Source: Curtobacterium sp. MCLR17_032
GTDB lineage: Bacteria; Actinomycetota; Actinomycetes; Actinomycetales; Microbacteriaceae
Reading direction: 5' to 3'
NCBI RefSeq assembly: GCF_003234795.2
Contig: NZ_CP126268.1
Span: 1,364,001 to 1,428,000, forward strand
Length of the DNA stretch: 64,000 bases
Shown here: positions 32,651 to 40,934 of the stretch, one piece after another
Layout: each line of letters starts with the position of its first letter
Numbering within the stretch: position 1 is the stretch's first letter
Program-made: the position numbers and the translations under genes
Notes under the pieces: model-generated
Seen by the model: only the letters and a program-made list of their open reading frames with translations
Database searches by the model: none
Told to the model about the DNA's origin: nothing

Positions 32651-34462
32651 TCAGACCCGGCGGCGCCGTGCCCGCAGGGTCAGCAGGGCCACGCCCGAGG
32701 CCACCAGACCGAGGCCCCAGGCGATCGGACCGGTCTCGTCGGCACCCGTGAAGGCGAGGCTGCCGGTGGTGCCGCTGCCTGCTGCGCCGGCGGACGGGAC
32801 GACCGTCACGGGGAAGGTGGTCGAGACGCCCTGGGTCGTCACGGTCAGCGTGTGCGTCGACGCGTGCGGGAACGTGATCTCCGCGTTCCACCCGGCCCGC
32901 TCGACCACGTCGGACGCGACGTCACTCGTCACACCGATGGGGGTGCGCCCGTCCCAGTCGCCGTCCAGGGGAACGGTGATGTTGCCGAAGGCGTCGACGG
33001 GCGCTGCCGCGATCAGCAGCGTCGAGCCCTGTGCCGCGGTGGGGCGACCGCCTGCCTGCTGCGCGATGTCGTGCTGCGGTCCGTTCGGGAACCAGGTGGT
33101 CTCGACCGAACCGTCGGGCTTGACGATCCAGGTGCGCTGCTCCCGGACGTCGCCGGGGCGGGTGACGGTCACGAGGGCCCCGACTGCCGGAGCGGGTGTC
33201 GTGCGGAGGTCGACGTACTGCGTGGCGCTCTGGCCACCCGAGGTCGCGACGACGGCGAACGAGTACGAGGCCGCCTGGTCGTCCGTGCCGCTGAGCACCC
33301 CGGTGGTCGGGTCGAGCGTGATGCCCGCCGGGAACGAGGCGCCGATGTCCGACGTTGGGAACGGCTGTCCGTCCGGCCGAACGACCGAGTAGCGCACTGG
33401 TTCGTCGACGGGACCGCCGGTGGCCTGGAAGGTGTGCGAGAACGCCGTGCCGGCCTGCCCCCGGAGTTGGACGGCGTGGTCCTCGCTCGACCCGCCGGAG
33501 AAGGACAGCCCGCCGTCGTCCTCGGCCGGGGCGACCGACAGCAGGATCCGCTCAGACAGTCCGCCGCCCGGGTGGTACGGCGTCGAGACGTGGACCCAGA
33601 TCTGGTCGCTGAGCGGAGTCGAGGAGTCGAGGGTCCCGGAGAGCACGCCGTTCTCCGAGAGGGTCACGCCCGCCGGCAGCACGCTCGGGTCCGCGGTGCC
33701 GCTGATGGAGCCGTTCACGAAGAAGGACAGGTCCGGGTTGTCGGCCGGCGCGAGGTCGACGGAGAAGGGCTCGCCGCTCGTCACCGGGACGACTCGCTGG
33801 TCGTAGATGAACTGGCGGTCGGCGTCCTCCACGACGACCGTGCTGCTCGGCGCACTGGTGACCGACGTCGGCGTCATGCCGGGAGCCGTCCCGGTGACGG
33901 TCACCGTGAAGGTGCCGTCGGCCTGCTCAGGGTCCACGACGTAGGTCCGCTCGGTACCCGGGTAGCGGTTGCCGAGGACCGGGTGGTGGAAGTCCCACCG
34001 GTAGGTGAAGGTCGTCCCCGTGGGCCAGCCGGCGGTGTCGGCGGAGATGGTCCGCCAGGCCCGGGTCGTCCCACTGATCGTGACCGTGCCGGCGGGCGTC
34101 GCGGTCGGGGCGGCGGCAGCGGTCGGCGCGGGCGTCGCCGCACCGGGTGCAGCGGGCGTCGCGGCGGCCGGAACCGCGGGTGTGGTCGCAGTGGGAGCAT
34201 CCGGCGTCCCCGCTGCCGGGGCGTCGGCAGCCGGGTCCGTCGGCGCTGCCGGAGCGGCCGCCGGAGTGGGGGCGCCGGTCGGAGCCGGCGTGACGGTCGG
34301 TGCGTCCACGCTGGTGGACGTCGCGACGCTGGTGTTCGGTGCGAGCTCGTCGGCGGAGGCGCTGACGGCGCCGATGCCGAATGCCGACGACGCCGCGACG
34401 ATCGCGACGGCGGAGCCGATGGCCGCGATCCGGTGGATCGGTGGCAGGCAGTTCTTGTGCAT
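32651..34462 (-). CDS. LAXTG cell-wall anchored surface protein, copy 2
   Basis: A 603-residue secreted protein. A signal peptide (IHRIAAIGSAVAIVAASSAFGIGAVSASA) is followed by a long Ala/Pro/Thr stalk, then several Ig-like/He_PIG modules (SENGVLSGTLDSSTPL and DPTTGVLSGTDDQAASYSFAV). A distal domain ends FPHASTHTLTVTTQGVSTTFPVTVVPS. The C-terminus has LAFTG (569-573), a membrane segment and RARRRRV, a class E sortase signal. The ATG is preceded by GGGGGGAACCC, the same ribosome site as copy 1. The conserved distal domain with FPHASTH in both copies suggests tandem duplication followed by loss of similarity in the repeated middle. It may act as an adhesin, by analogy; this is not shown. Confidence 0.85.
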   Translation of the reverse strand: MHKNCLPPIHRIAAIGSAVAIVAASSAFGIGAVSASADELAPNTSVATSTSVDAPTVTPAPTGAPTPAAAPAAPTDPAADAPAAGTPDAPTATTPAVPAAATPAAPGAATPAPTAAAAPTATPAGTVTISGTTRAWRTISADTAGWPTGTTFTYRWDFHHPVLGNRYPGTERTYVVDPEQADGTFTVTVTGTAPGMTPTSVTSAPSSTVVVEDADRQFIYDQRVVPVTSGEPFSVDLAPADNPDLSFFVNGSISGTADPSVLPAGVTLSENGVLSGTLDSSTPLSDQIWVHVSTPYHPGGGLSERILLSVAPAEDDGGLSFSGGSSEDHAVQLRGQAGTAFSHTFQATGGPVDEPVRYSVVRPDGQPFPTSDIGASFPAGITLDPTTGVLSGTDDQAASYSFAVVATSGGQSATQYVDLRTTPAPAVGALVTVTRPGDVREQRTWIVKPDGSVETTWFPNGPQHDIAQQAGGRPTAAQGSTLLIAAAPVDAFGNITVPLDGDWDGRTPIGVTSDVASDVVERAGWNAEITFPHASTHTLTVTTQGVSTTFPVTVVPSAGAAGSGTTGSLAFTGADETGPIAWGLGLVASGVALLTLRARRRRV

Positions 34463-34628
34463 TGGGTTCCCCCCTGGGATGACGTGTGGCCGGGCTTCCC
34501 GATGGCGTGCCCGTAGCCAGATCGTAGGGTCATCAGAGGCCGCAGAACCGGTCGACATGGTCACGAACACGTCACGGAAAAAGTGCCGAGAAACCCGTCA
34601 TGATCGGGGATTTCCGGACATGGAGCGC

Positions 34629-35531
34629 TCAGGATCGGGGAGCGCCGGCCGCCCGCTCGAGCGCCGTCCGGAACGCCGACACCGCCGGCGACTCCGCGCT
34701 CGCGAGCCGCTGCGCGGTGAACAGCGTCCGACGCCCGGGCTCCGGCAGTTCGAGCAGCCGGCAGCTCGTCGACCGACCGGCCCAGACCAGGTCCGGCATG
34801 AGCGCGACGGCGTTGCCCGACTCGATGAGCCGGATCTGCGCCTGCAGGTCCGCCGTCTCGTACCGGACGTCGGGCTCGAAGCCGGCGCGACGGCAGGTCT
34901 GCTCGGCGAAGTGCCGGGAGGCTGCACCACGCGGTTCCATCACCCACGGCAGTGTCGCGGCCTCCTTGAGCGACGTCACCGGCCAGAGTGCCGTGGCCAC
35001 CGGCGGCAGCGCCAACCGCACCGGGTCGGTCGTCAGGTCACGGCGGTCGAGGCCCGGGAACCGCGGGGCCGCGTGTGCCGGGTACTGCTCCGCGATCACC
35101 ATGTCGAAGTCCCGCGCCCAGGTCTCGTTGAGCGCGGTCTCCGGTTCGCGCTGCACCATCTCGACCCGCACGTCGGGGTGTTCGAGCGCCATCGTGCGGA
35201 GGGCGGACGGCATCAGGGCCAGTGCGGCGGACTGGAACACGGCGACCCGGATGCGCCCCTGCACGGTCGTCAGCGTCGACTCCACCGACGCCTGCGCACG
35301 TTCCAGGGTGTCCAGTACCTCGCCCGCCGCCGCGACCAGGACCTCGGCCTGCGGGGTGAGCTGCAGGCGCCGTCCGGCACGGCGGAGCAGCTGCACGCCG
35401 GCCTCCCGCTCGAGCACGGCGAGCTGCTGCGACACCGCCGACGGGGTGAAGTTCATCGCCTCGGCGACGGCGGCGACCGTGCCCCGGATCGACAGCTCGC
35501 GGAGGAGTACCAGGCGGCGGACGTCGAGCAT
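34629..35531 (-). CDS. LysR-family transcriptional regulator (probable putA regulator)
   Basis: A 300-residue LysR regulator. An N-terminal winged helix (LDVRRLVLLRELSIRGTVAAVAEAMNFTPSAVSQQLAVLEREAGVQLLRR) is followed by a periplasmic-binding-like effector domain (IRVAVFQSAALALMPSALR, then FDMVIAEQYPAHA). The gene is divergent from putA with only 82 bases between starts, so it most likely controls proline catabolism and itself. LysR regulators bind T-N11-A sites; I see no single clear site in the gap but there are imperfect arms (CGGAA...TTCCG). The ATG at 35531 begins right at the helix-turn-helix. Confidence 0.85.
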   Translation of the reverse strand: MLDVRRLVLLRELSIRGTVAAVAEAMNFTPSAVSQQLAVLEREAGVQLLRRAGRRLQLTPQAEVLVAAAGEVLDTLERAQASVESTLTTVQGRIRVAVFQSAALALMPSALRTMALEHPDVRVEMVQREPETALNETWARDFDMVIAEQYPAHAAPRFPGLDRRDLTTDPVRLALPPVATALWPVTSLKEAATLPWVMEPRGAASRHFAEQTCRRAGFEPDVRYETADLQAQIRLIESGNAVALMPDLVWAGRSTSCRLLELPEPGRRTLFTAQRLASAESPAVSAFRTALERAAGAPRS

Positions 35532-35613
35532 GCCGAAAGCGTAGCTGAGCTGAACGGAATGCATCAGGAACGGTTGCTTCCGCTACCGAAAGAGCGCCCG
35601 GCACACTGTCCCC

Positions 35614-38600
35614 ATGACCGACGTCCAGCCGCGCTCCGACGCTGCCGCCCCGACCGTCCACGACGACCTCGCCGACGCGTCCGTCGCGCTCGTCCGGCAG
35701 TGGCTCGCCGAGGCCGAGACGTACCCCGTCGACGGCTCCGCGAAGCAGCTCGCCGGTGTCCTCGCCGACCCGAAGGGCCTCGCGTTCGCTGTCGGGTTCG
35801 TGGACGGCGTCGTCCGCCCCGAGGACCTCGGCGTCGCGGCCCGCAAGCTCCGCGCCATCGCGCCGGATGCACCCGGGTTCCTGCCGGCCGCGCTCCGCGG
35901 CCTGGTGCGCCTCGGTGGCGGACTGGCACCGAGCCTCCCGACCGTCGTCGTGCCCATCGCCCGACGGGTGCTGCGGAACATGGTCGGCCACCTCATCGTC
36001 GACGCGACCGACGCGAAGCTCGGACCGGCGATCGCTGGGATCAAGCAGGACGGCGTCCGCCTCAACGTGAACCTGCTCGGCGAAGCCGTGCTCGGCGAAC
36101 GCGAAGCCGCCCGCCGTCTCGCCGGCACGCACGCGCTCCTCAGCCGCGACGACGTCGACTACGTGTCCATCAAGGTGTCCTCGACCGTCCACCCGCACTC
36201 GCCGTGGGCCTTCGACCACGCCGTCGACGACATCGTCGAACAGCTCCGCCCGCTGTTCGCCCGCGCCGCCGCCGCGTCACCGCGGAAGTTCATCAACCTC
36301 GACATGGAGGAGTACAAGGACCTCGACCTCACCATCGCGGTCTTCACGAAGCTCCTCGACGAGCCGCAGTTCACCGACCTCGAAGCGGGCATCGTCCTGC
36401 AGGCCTACCTGCCCGACGCGCTCGCCGCGATGGAGCACCTGCAGCAGTGGTCGGCGGCACGCCGTGCCGGCGGTGGTGCGGACATCAAGGTCCGGCTCGT
36501 CAAGGGCGCGAACCTGCCGATGGAGCAGGTCGAGGCGTCCGTGCACGGCTGGCCGCTCGCCACCTGGCACACCAAGCAGGACTCCGACACGAACTACAAG
36601 CGCGTCCTCGACTGGGCGCTGACGCCCGAGCGCATCGCGAACGTCCGGGTCGGTGTCGCCGGCCACAACCTGTTCGACGTCGCGCACGCATGGCTGCTGG
36701 CCGGCGAACGCGGGGTCCGCGACGGCATCGAGTTCGAGATGCTGCTCGGCATGGCGCAGGGCCAGGCCGCCGCGGTGAAGAAGACCGTCGGCTCGCTGCT
36801 GCTCTACACGCCGGTCGTGCACCCGGGGGAGTTCGACGTCGCGATCGCCTACCTGATCCGCCGTCTGGAAGAGGGTGCGTCGCAGGACAACTTCATGTCC
36901 GCGGTGTTCTCGCTCGCTTCGTCGCCGACGCTCTTCGCCCGCGAAGAAGCCCGCTTCCGCGACTCGCTGGCACCGCTCGCACTGCCCGGTGGACTCGACG
37001 CCCCGGCCGCGCACCGCGTCGCCGACCGGTACGCCGCCGTCGAGCGCCCGGCACCCGGCCACTTCGAGAACACGCCCGACAGTGACCCGTCGGTCGGGTC
37101 GGTCCGCGAGTGGGGTGCCGGCATCACCGCTCGGATCGCATCGTCGACGCTCGGCGTCTCCGCCGTCCGGGAGGCCCGGATCACCTCCGCCACGACCCTC
37201 GAGTCCGCCCTGCGGCGCGTCCGTGCCGCCGGTACCACCTGGGGTTCCTGGTCCGGTGCGGCTCGCGGTGCCGTCCTGCACGCCGTCGGTGACGCGCTGG
37301 AGGCGAACCGCGCAGCCCTCGTCGAGGTGATGGCGTCGGAGACCGGCAAGACCATCGACCAGGCCGACCCGGAGGTGTCCGAGGCGATCGACTTCGCGCA
37401 CTTCTACGGCGAGCTCGCGGCCTCGCTCGACACCGTCGACGGCGCCGCCTTCACCCCGGCGGCCCTGACCCTGGTGACCCCGCCGTGGAACTTCCCCGTC
37501 GCGATCCCCGCCGGGTCGACGCTCGCTGCCCTGGCTGCCGGTTCCGCGGTCGTCCTCAAGCCCGCGCCGCCGGCCGCCCGCAGCGGTGCCGTCCTGGCAT
37601 CGGTCATCGAGACCGCCCTCGACGCCCACGGTGCACCCGCCGACGTCCTGGCGTTCCTCGACGTCGAAGAGTCCTCGCTCGGCAAGGAGCTCATCGCGTC
37701 GCCGCTCGTCGACCGGGTGATCCTGACCGGCGCCTACGAGACCGCCGAGCTGTTCCGGTCGTTCCGGCAGGACCTGCCGCTGCTCGCCGAGACCTCGGGC
37801 AAGAACGCCGTCATCGTCACGCCGTCCGCCGACCTCGACCTCGCGGTGAAGGACGTCGTCGCCTCGGCCTTCGGGCACGCCGGGCAGAAGTGCTCCGCCG
37901 CCTCGCTCGTCGTCATGGTGGGCTCGGTCGCCAAGTCCAAGCGCTTCCGCAACCAGCTGCTCGACGCGGTGTCCTCGCTGACCGTCGGGTACCCGAGCGA
38001 CCCGACCAGCCAGATGGGGCCGATCATCGAACCGGCCGCCGGCAAGCTCCTCGACGGCCTCACCACGCTCGGCGCGGGGGAGTCGTGGGCGGTCGAGCCG
38101 AAGCAGCTCGACGAGACCGGGAAGCTCTGGAGCCCGGGTGTCCGTCAGGGCGTCCGCCGCGCCTCGGACTTCCACCGCACCGAGTACTTCGGCCCGATCC
38201 TCGGTGTGATGACCGCCGAGACCCTCGACGAGGCGATCGACATCGTCAACGACGTCGACTACGGCCTGACCTCGGGCCTGCACTCCCTGGACCCGGGCGA
38301 GATCGGCACGTGGCTCGGCCGGATCCAGGCGGGCAACCTCTACGTCAACCGCAGCATCACCGGCGCGATCGTCCGCCGCCAGCCGTTCGGCGGGTGGAAG
38401 AAGTCCGCCGTGGGTGCGGGCACCAAGGCCGGCGGCGTGAACTACCTGGTCGGCCTCGGCTCGTGGGCATCCACGGCTGCGACCGCCGGGTCCGCGCCGT
38501 CGTCGGCCGTGTCGGCGTTCGTCCGGGCGACCGGGGTCGACTCCGAGTCCCTCGGCCGTGCGGTCGCGTCGGACGAGTTCGCCTGGACGTCGGAGTTCGG

Positions 38601-39108
38601 GGTCGCCGCGGACGTGTCGGCGCTGACCGCCGAGCGGAACGTCTTCCGCTACCTGCCGTACCCGGGGGTGCAGGTGCGCCTGGCGGCGGCTGGGGCTTCG
38701 GCCGCGGCTGCTTCGGATGGGTCGGGCGTGGACGGTCTCGTGCGGGTCGTCGCGGCGGCGCTGCGGGCCGGCACCCCGGTCGACGTCTCCGTCGCCGGTG
38801 ACCTGCCTGTGTCGGTCTCCACGGCCCTCCGTGGCCTGTCGATCGTCGGCACGCTCCGGCAGGGGGAGTCCGACGACGCCTTCGCCGCGCGCATCGCCGC
38901 CGGGCCCTCCACCCGGGTTCGACTCCTCGACGGGGACGCTGCTGCCCTGGCAGTCGGGACGAACGGACGCCCGGACATCGCGGTGTACGCCGAGCCGGTC
39001 ACCGAAGCCGGACGGATCGAGATGCTGCCGTTCCTCCGCGAGCAGGCGGTGTCCATCACGGCGCACCGCTTCGGGACGCCGAACCACCTGTCCGACGAGC
39101 TCCTCTGA
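35614..39108 (+). CDS. putA: Bifunctional proline dehydrogenase / P5C dehydrogenase PutA
   Basis: A 1164-residue protein with both enzymes of proline degradation. The N-terminal half is the FAD-dependent proline dehydrogenase barrel (VNLLGEAVLGEREAARRL, then YVSIKVSSTV, MEEYKDLDLTI, IVLQAYLPDAL and VRLVKGANLPMEQ). From about residue 560 an ALDH-type P5C dehydrogenase follows: PPWNFPVAIPAG, LVDRVILTGAYETAELF, catalytic E726 in AETSGKNAVIV and C760 in GHAGQKCSA, then FGGWKKSAVGAGTK. Proline is oxidised to glutamate with channelling of the semialdehyde. There is no N-terminal RHH DNA-binding domain, so it is not the trifunctional form. Regulation is inferred from the divergent LysR gene. The ~180-residue C-terminus after the ALDH is poorly conserved. 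Confidence 0.93.
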   Translation: MTDVQPRSDAAAPTVHDDLADASVALVRQWLAEAETYPVDGSAKQLAGVLADPKGLAFAVGFVDGVVRPEDLGVAARKLRAIAPDAPGFLPAALRGLVRLGGGLAPSLPTVVVPIARRVLRNMVGHLIVDATDAKLGPAIAGIKQDGVRLNVNLLGEAVLGEREAARRLAGTHALLSRDDVDYVSIKVSSTVHPHSPWAFDHAVDDIVEQLRPLFARAAAASPRKFINLDMEEYKDLDLTIAVFTKLLDEPQFTDLEAGIVLQAYLPDALAAMEHLQQWSAARRAGGGADIKVRLVKGANLPMEQVEASVHGWPLATWHTKQDSDTNYKRVLDWALTPERIANVRVGVAGHNLFDVAHAWLLAGERGVRDGIEFEMLLGMAQGQAAAVKKTVGSLLLYTPVVHPGEFDVAIAYLIRRLEEGASQDNFMSAVFSLASSPTLFAREEARFRDSLAPLALPGGLDAPAAHRVADRYAAVERPAPGHFENTPDSDPSVGSVREWGAGITARIASSTLGVSAVREARITSATTLESALRRVRAAGTTWGSWSGAARGAVLHAVGDALEANRAALVEVMASETGKTIDQADPEVSEAIDFAHFYGELAASLDTVDGAAFTPAALTLVTPPWNFPVAIPAGSTLAALAAGSAVVLKPAPPAARSGAVLASVIETALDAHGAPADVLAFLDVEESSLGKELIASPLVDRVILTGAYETAELFRSFRQDLPLLAETSGKNAVIVTPSADLDLAVKDVVASAFGHAGQKCSAASLVVMVGSVAKSKRFRNQLLDAVSSLTVGYPSDPTSQMGPIIEPAAGKLLDGLTTLGAGESWAVEPKQLDETGKLWSPGVRQGVRRASDFHRTEYFGPILGVMTAETLDEAIDIVNDVDYGLTSGLHSLDPGEIGTWLGRIQAGNLYVNRSITGAIVRRQPFGGWKKSAVGAGTKAGGVNYLVGLGSWASTAATAGSAPSSAVSAFVRATGVDSESLGRAVASDEFAWTSEFGVAADVSALTAERNVFRYLPYPGVQVRLAAAGASAAAASDGSGVDGLVRVVAAALRAGTPVDVSVAGDLPVSVSTALRGLSIVGTLRQGESDDAFAARIAAGPSTRVRLLDGDAAALAVGTNGRPDIAVYAEPVTEAGRIEMLPFLREQAVSITAHRFGTPNHLSDELL

Positions 39109-39217
39109 CGCCTGGGCAGCTGTCCGGTCGCCGCACGCCCCCGGCACTCCGTCAGGTGTCCGGCGTTTCCTCGGACCGGCCACCACGACGGTGGCGAGTC
39201 ACACCGAGGAGCACCAC

Positions 39218-39655
39218 ATGACCGACCCGATCGCCCACCCCACCGCCCTGGCGCACGTCCGCGTGACCGTGACCGACATCGCCCGCAGCAAGGCGTTCTA
39301 CCAGCAGCTGCTCGGCGTCGACCCGGTCATCGACTTCAGCGACCAGGTCGACCAGCCCGGCGTCACCGAGGACCGCGAGCGCTTCTACGGCGGCTGCGTG
39401 TTCCCGCTCGGCGACCAGGTGTTCGGGCTGCGTCCGGTCGCACCGTCCGGGCAGCGGTTCGACCCGGACACGGTGGGTCTCGACCACGTGAGCTTCACCC
39501 TCGGCTCGGTCGACGAACTGCACCAGGCTGCGGCCCGGTTGGACGCGGCGGGCATCGAGCACGGAGAGGTCACCGAACTCGGGGACGCCGGCATGACGAT
39601 CCTGTCGGTGCAGGACCCCGACGACATCAACCTGGAGTTCGCCGCACGCAAGTGA
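39218..39655 (+). CDS. VOC (glyoxalase/dioxygenase-fold) protein
   Basis: A 145-residue vicinal oxygen chelate protein. It has two beta-alpha-beta modules: ALAHVRVTVTDIARSKAFYQQLLGVDPV with a metal His in HVRVTV, and GLDHVSFTLGSVDELHQAAARL with a second His. A C-terminal metal-type Glu lies in SVQDPDDINLEFA. The set is consistent with a functional metal site. Substrate unknown; members include glyoxalase I-like and fosfomycin-resistance-like enzymes. The ATG at 39218 has GAGGAGCACC upstream, a good ribosome site. It follows putA on the same strand with a 109-base gap. Confidence 0.85.
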   Translation: MTDPIAHPTALAHVRVTVTDIARSKAFYQQLLGVDPVIDFSDQVDQPGVTEDRERFYGGCVFPLGDQVFGLRPVAPSGQRFDPDTVGLDHVSFTLGSVDELHQAAARLDAAGIEHGEVTELGDAGMTILSVQDPDDINLEFAARK

Positions 39656-39664
39656 GTCGTCGGG

Positions 39665-39700
39665 TGCCCGGCCGGACGATCGAGGCCGTCTGCCCGGGCA
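39665..39700. terminator. Hairpin between VOC gene and broken lipoprotein gene
   Basis: Arms TGCCCGGCCGGACG (39665-39678) and CGTCTGCCCGGGCA (39687-39700) pair over most of their length (one C-C mismatch, one G-T wobble) around an 8-base loop. They lie between convergent genes and can terminate both. Confidence 0.6.
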
Positions 39701-39705
39701 TCCGT

Positions 39706-40197
39706 TCACTCTCCGTTGCCCTGCATCTCGGCGGCGTCGCCGACCGTGCACACCGACAGTCCCTCGATCGTGTAGCCCGTCGGGTCCGCGTAGAGGTCGA
39801 TCGACGTGGTCGGACCGCCGGAACCTCGAACACCGCGCACTGGGTCCTTGCCGCTGTTCTCGTAGGCCTGGGTCGTGATCCCCTTCGCCTTCCAGAGGTC
39901 CTGGAGCTTCGCGACGTCGGACTGCGGCGTACCGCCCGGCTTCCGGTCCACGATGTAGGAGTACGCAGCGCCGGTGCCGCTACCCGGCAGTGGGCACGAC
40001 TACACCGCGGTACCGCTGCGGATCGTCCAGTCGCCGTCGATCTCGGCGTACGACCGGTCGACGATGTCGACGACCGCCTGCTTCGCCTGCTCGCTGGTCA
40101 TCGTGCGAGGTTCGGCCGTGGTGTGCTCGGTGGTGCATCCGGCGAGCAGGACGACGGCGGCAGCGGCGATCGTGATCGCGGCGGGTGTCCTGGTCAC
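39706..40197 (-). pseudogene. Secreted lipoprotein gene with in-frame TAG
   Basis: From a GTG at 40197 the frame encodes a lipoprotein signal peptide (VTRTPAAITIAAAAVVLLAGC, lipobox LAGC) and a mature part ending WTIRSGTAV, then a TAG at 40002-40000. The same frame continues after the TAG without any break as SCPLPGSGTGAAYSYIVDRKPGG and runs to 39706. The two halves together make a 162-residue secreted protein, so a single nonsense change, for example GAG to TAG, best explains the interruption. It may be a real mutation, readthrough, or a sequence error. The start overlaps the stop of the QsdR-type regulator gene as GTGA, so it is the second gene of that operon. Confidence 0.8.
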
Positions 40198-40871
40198 GCG
40201 GTGGTGGCCTTCCTCGTCGGTGACGGCGTGCAGCCGTCGGACCCGTGCCCGACGGGCCGCAGGATGTACTCGTACGTCGTGCGTGCCCGGTCGGGGTCCG
40301 GGGTCTCGCCGGAGATCAGGTCCGCGTACGTGAACGACTCTGACACGCGCACGAGCAGTCGGCCGAGTTCCTCGGGGGAGAGCGGCGCCGGGTCGAACAC
40401 GCCGGCCGCCCGCTCCGTCTCGATGAGCGACGCCACGACGGCCACGAAGCGCCGCTGCACGTCACTGTCGGTCGTCGTGAGCAGGCGCAGTGCCCTGGCC
40501 GGCTCGCGGGTCAGGAAGGCCCGGAAGTACGGCGCTCGGATCAGGTCCGCGGTGAACCGGTCGAGGACGTCGACGATCCGCTCCGCTCCCGAGGGTGCAG
40601 CTGCACGGCCGGCGGCGTCGAGCGTCGGGACTGCGAGCGACCAGAGGATTTCGGAGAGCAGCTGGTCGCGGTTCCCGACCCAGCGGAACAGCGAGGTCCG
40701 GTCGACCCCGAGCGAGGACGCGAGCGCTCCCATGTCGATGCGGGCGCCGTCGATGAAGCTGTGCCGCGCAGCACGGAAGGCGCGCTGGGAGTCGGGATGG
40801 GCCTCCAGGCGGGCGGCGAGTGCGCTCGGGACGAGGGCCGAGCCGAGCGCGCCGAGTGCCTGCCTGCTCAC
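40194..40871 (-). CDS. QsdR-type TetR-family regulator
   Basis: A 225-residue regulator. The helix-turn-helix region is IDMGALASSLGVDRTSLFRWVGNRDQLLSEILWSLAV, after an unusual N-terminus SRQALGALGSALVPSALAARLEAHPDSQRAFRAARHSFIDG typical of QsdR family members, which keep this extra helix. The C-terminus is a ligand-binding helical bundle (FTYADLISGETPDPDRARTTYEYILRPV). In Rhodococcus, QsdR controls a lactonase operon; no lactonase is here. It is divergent from an acyl-CoA dehydrogenase, which it probably represses. The GTG at 40871 with GGGGGAACC just upstream is the start. The stop overlaps the following lipoprotein start. Confidence 0.85.
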   Translation of the reverse strand: MSRQALGALGSALVPSALAARLEAHPDSQRAFRAARHSFIDGARIDMGALASSLGVDRTSLFRWVGNRDQLLSEILWSLAVPTLDAAGRAAAPSGAERIVDVLDRFTADLIRAPYFRAFLTREPARALRLLTTTDSDVQRRFVAVVASLIETERAAGVFDPAPLSPEELGRLLVRVSESFTYADLISGETPDPDRARTTYEYILRPVGHGSDGCTPSPTRKATTA

Positions 40872-40901
40872 GGTTCCCCCAGAGTCGTCGTGCCGGTCTT
40901 G

Positions 40902-40929
40902 CAACGTTTCCGAGAATGATGCATCGTTG
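40902..40929. promoter_or_regulatory. Candidate operator between QsdR-type regulator and acyl-CoA dehydrogenase
   Basis: The 63-base gap between the divergent starts contains CAACG (40902-40906) and CGTTG (40925-40929), 5-bp inverted arms 18 bases apart, in a stretch with clearly lower GC (GAGAATGATGCAT) than its surroundings. TetR-type regulators usually bind such inverted repeats near their own promoter. The arms are short, so confidence is low. Confidence 0.35.
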
Positions 40930-40934
40930 GGTCC

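Noticed and set aside
36277..39186. 969-residue open frame opposite putA
   Set aside because: It is the antisense shadow of putA, with Arg/Val/Asp-rich low-quality sequence and no motifs.
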